Positions 6,163 to 7,807 of a stretch of 7,807 nucleotides of DNA are shown here, one piece after another. Below the pieces are notes generated by a model. It made no database searches. It had not been told where the DNA came from and worked only from the letters and a program-made list of their open reading frames with translations. Source of the stretch: an uncultured Collinsella sp. (GTDB lineage: Bacteria; Actinomycetota; Coriobacteriia; Coriobacteriales; Coriobacteriaceae); assembly GCA_900550185.1 (NCBI GenBank), contig URRN01000093.1, positions 1 through 7,807 of the forward strand, written 5' to 3'. The stretch's first letter is position 1. Every line of letters begins with the position of its first letter. Made by a program: the position numbers and the translations under genes.

Positions 6163-7495
6163 ATTCAGCGATGTCGATCATTCTTTCGAGGCGCCATGTT
6201 AGCGCCTCTTTTAGATAAGGCAGTCTCGCTGTAAGAGCGTCGTTTTTGGATAGGATTTCGATTGCCTCGTCAACGAAACCCTCGAGTTTGTCGCCGTCAA
6301 ACCAGCCCATGTCCTCGACGAGCAACATTTGTTTGGCGGGGCTTGAATGAAATTGTGCGCTGGTAAAACTGTGCTCTCCCGCCCTAAGCTCCTCTAGTGA
6401 TATGTTGCACCAGAGTGATGAGCCCGAATCGAAGATAGGGGCAGGTCTGCAGGCTAGCGTGTTTACGTTTCGCACAAGGCCAAAGTTGCGCCAATGGCGA
6501 TCATAGTTGGCAATGATGTCATCGCATACGATCATGCGGTCAAGGGCGTCTTTTATATCCGTCGCTCCAAGCTCCTCGCAGTTTGCTACATACCGTTCGT
6601 AATCGGTTAGTCGCTCGTCTGCATTTGCATGCTGGTTTACATAGAACGCAGGGACATACTCTTCTTCATCAGTTAAGAAGACATCGCATATGCTCAGGGC
6701 GGAAGTGCCCGTGCCCTCGAGCGAGTAAGGCACATAATCGCAAGCGTTTAGGATGCGACGGTGAAGTGCAGTCGCCACCAGCTCGTTATAAGGTTCCTGG
6801 TTTAGATGTGCACCTGCCTTGTGGAGGATTCGACGGTCATCCTCGCATGTCCAGTACTTTTGAAGATTGCCGTCCGAGGTGTTATCGGGCTTTGCGGCAG
6901 CTGCCTTGCCCTCTGGGGCGAAGGGCGCGATGCTGAGAGAGACGTCGTCAAAAGCATTATTGAAGAAATTGATATCTTCCCACGCGAGACCGGAGTCTTG
7001 GGGCCTAATCCAATACTGGTCGGATAAGGAGAGGCCAAGATTTCGCTGGACGAGTTCATCGGGAACATCGACTGCGGCTTCTGCAAGCAGGGAGGCTAGT
7101 CCAATGCGTGCGAGCGGGATACCGCGGCCGCGCCACCAGATGCGGAAGGAGTCGAGCGATATGGGGCTATTAGGGCCAAATACTCCAATAGGGGCGTGGG
7201 CGTAATCGACGTCGGCGCCGATGTGGGTGAAGTCTTTTCGCGATGTGCTGTAGACCAGTTGGGCTACTTCGTGCGTGCGGTTCATGAGGGTAAATGCGAC
7301 TTCGCTTTTCCCATGCCCACGACGAGGTCGTCCCCCTCTTTTGGTTGCGGAGCGGAGTCGCGCGTCTACGCTGTCTTTGTCGATGAGCCACACGCCAGAA
7401 GCCTTGCGGGCGGTCAGCGCGCCGTTCTTAATGAGCTCCTGCACCCTGCGCGGGCTGATGCCGAGCAGCTCGGCTGCTTCCTTGGTAGTCAACAT
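6155..7495 (-). CDS. Excisionase-type HTH fused to a HipA-like kinase domain
   Basis: The 446-aa protein has three visible parts. Residues 2-47 are an excisionase/MerR-type helix-turn-helix (LTTKEAAELLGISPRRVQEL, then a WLI wing). Residues 52-63 are a basic patch with GRPRRG, resembling an AT-hook. The rest resembles a HipA-like Ser/Thr kinase: SDGNLQKYW (207-215), a likely ATP-binding lysine K226 in ILHKAG with QEPYNE (233-238), the catalytic stretch NYDRHWRNFG (330-339; D332 and N337) and a DSG that may act as the metal-binding aspartate (FDSGSSLW, D356). All core kinase residues appear intact. HipA toxins phosphorylate translation components such as GltX; the target here is unknown. No separate antitoxin gene is seen. 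The ATG at 7495-7493 has GAAGGG 7 bases upstream. Base composition is visibly poorer in GC than the operon, suggesting transfer. The gene is convergent with the operon and preceded by a long palindrome. Confidence 0.8.
   Translation of the reverse strand: MLTTKEAAELLGISPRRVQELIKNGALTARKASGVWLIDKDSVDARLRSATKRGGRPRRGHGKSEVAFTLMNRTHEVAQLVYSTSRKDFTHIGADVDYAHAPIGVFGPNSPISLDSFRIWWRGRGIPLARIGLASLLAEAAVDVPDELVQRNLGLSLSDQYWIRPQDSGLAWEDINFFNNAFDDVSLSIAPFAPEGKAAAAKPDNTSDGNLQKYWTCEDDRRILHKAGAHLNQEPYNELVATALHRRILNACDYVPYSLEGTGTSALSICDVFLTDEEEYVPAFYVNQHANADERLTDYERYVANCEELGATDIKDALDRMIVCDDIIANYDRHWRNFGLVRNVNTLACRPAPIFDSGSSLWCNISLEELRAGEHSFTSAQFHSSPAKQMLLVEDMGWFDGDKLEGFVDEAIEILSKNDALTARLPYLKEALTWRLERMIDIAEWS
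6188..6212 (+). terminator. Intrinsic terminator for the disA-to-nuclease operon, inside the opposing gene
   Basis: On the plus strand GAGGCGC (6188-6194) and GCGCCTC (6202-6208) form a perfect GC-rich stem with a seven-base loop, followed by TTTT (6209-6212). It lies about 60 bases after the nuclease stop, as expected for the end of the operon, yet within codons near the 3' end of the minus-strand HTH-kinase gene. No T run follows on the minus strand, so it should act only on plus-strand transcripts. Confidence 0.65.
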
Positions 7496-7505
7496 CGCGA
7501 AACCC

Positions 7506-7565
7506 TTCGCCAGAACGAATAGTTTTATATAGCCAATTGTAATTAAAACTATTCGTTCTGGCGAA
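7506..7565. promoter_or_regulatory. Perfect 22-bp inverted repeat, probable operator/promoter of the HTH-kinase gene
   Basis: The arm at 7506-7527 is the exact reverse complement of 7544-7565 (inner word CGAATAGTTTTA), separated by 16 AT-rich bases (7528-7543). The near arm ends 10 bases before the HTH-kinase ATG and its outer end merges with the Shine-Dalgarno site. TATATA and TATAAA words on the minus strand (7531-7524) could be a -10, but no convincing -35 fits. A palindrome of this length over a promoter suggests binding by a dimer, plausibly the HTH of the gene it precedes. If transcribed from further upstream it could also fold as a leader hairpin that hides the ribosome site. Confidence 0.75.
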
Positions 7566-7659
7566 TGGTTTTAAGATTGAGGGCGCACTGACAGAAATGA
7601 ACGGGCCTGGTACGCGCTGTTGCTGGATTTTGCATATTTATATAACGCCGTGCGGCCTG

Positions 7660-7688
7660 TTGCGCCCCGTCCGCAATTCCATTATTCT
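7660..7688 (+). promoter_or_regulatory. Possible promoter of tRNA-Thr
   Basis: TTGCGC (7660-7665) and TATTCT (7683-7688) are 17 bases apart and would start transcription about 24 bases before the tRNA. An alternative TATAAC (7641-7646) with TTGCTG (7620-7625) has only 15 bases between the boxes. Neither pair is strong. Confidence 0.3.
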
Positions 7689-7718
7689 TAACAGGCTTCG
7701 CGCGAAAGCGCCAAGTGT

Positions 7719-7793
7719 GCCAGTGTGGCGCAACGGTAGCGCAACTGATTTGTAATCAGTGGGTTGCAGGTTCGATTCCTGTCACTGGCTCCA
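7719..7793 (+). tRNA. tRNA-Thr, anticodon TGT
   Basis: A complete cloverleaf can be drawn by eye. The acceptor stem is GCCAGTG/CACTGGC (7719-7725 with 7783-7789), seven perfect pairs. The D stem is GCGC/GCGC (7728-7731 with 7739-7742). The anticodon stem is ACTGA/TCAGT around TTTGTAA, which puts the anticodon TGT at 7751-7753. The T arm is GCAGG/CCTGT with loop TTCGATT (7771-7777). The discriminator is T7790, and CCA is encoded at 7791-7793. It decodes ACA and, with U34, other ACN codons. Its 3' end points away from the HTH-kinase gene. Confidence 0.97.
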
Positions 7794-7807
7794 TGAGAGT
7801 TTCGGGC

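Noticed and set aside
7506..7565. Palindrome as insertion-sequence ends or CRISPR-like repeat
   Set aside because: The arms enclose only 16 bases, there is no transposase or spacer series, and the position over a gene start fits an operator better.
6155..7793. Genomic island integrated at tRNA-Thr
   Set aside because: The accessory gene lies on the 5' side of the tRNA, no integrase is present and I found no copy of the tRNA 3' end elsewhere in the window. The lower GC still suggests transfer of the gene itself.

Overview
The window looks like a piece of a high-GC Gram-positive genome, most likely a gut Coriobacteriia such as Collinsella. That genus-level call is an inference from protein style, gene order and a high-GC, C/G-ending codon bias; no database was searched. 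Most of the window is an ordinary housekeeping operon on the + strand. It is flanked on the left by a divergent manganese exporter and on the right by a lower-GC accessory gene and a tRNA.

Left edge (1-526): the first 59 codons of mntP (Mn2+ efflux) lie on the minus strand. They are preceded by a well-formed yybP-ykoY manganese riboswitch whose P1 3' strand doubles as the 5' arm of a long intrinsic terminator, the layout of an ON switch.

Middle (527-6127): disA (c-di-AMP synthase), ispD and ispF (MEP isoprenoid pathway), cysS, rlmB and a NYN-domain Rae1/YacP-like nuclease are packed tightly. This is a reduced version of the Bacillus subtilis disA-yacL-ispD-ispF-gltX-cysE-cysS-mrnC-rlmB-rae1 cluster, with yacL, gltX, cysE and mrnC missing. 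The only real gap, between cysS and rlmB, holds two tandem ~100-bp structured elements. They share a conserved core but have different, internally complementary stems. Wobble pairs in the first unit indicate that the structured transcript reads from the minus strand. This is the most unusual non-coding signal in the window.

Right part (6128-7807): a convergent minus-strand gene encodes an excisionase/MerR-type helix-turn-helix, an AT-hook-like GRP patch and a HipA-like kinase domain in one polypeptide. Its start is preceded by a perfect 22-bp inverted repeat around an AT-rich core, plus a third half-site copy, which suggests self-regulation. The operon's likely terminator lies inside the 3' end of this gene. 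A complete tRNA-Thr(TGT) with encoded CCA closes the window.

The strongest candidates for something undescribed are the tandem structured repeats and the one-gene HTH-HipA-like kinase with its palindromic operator.
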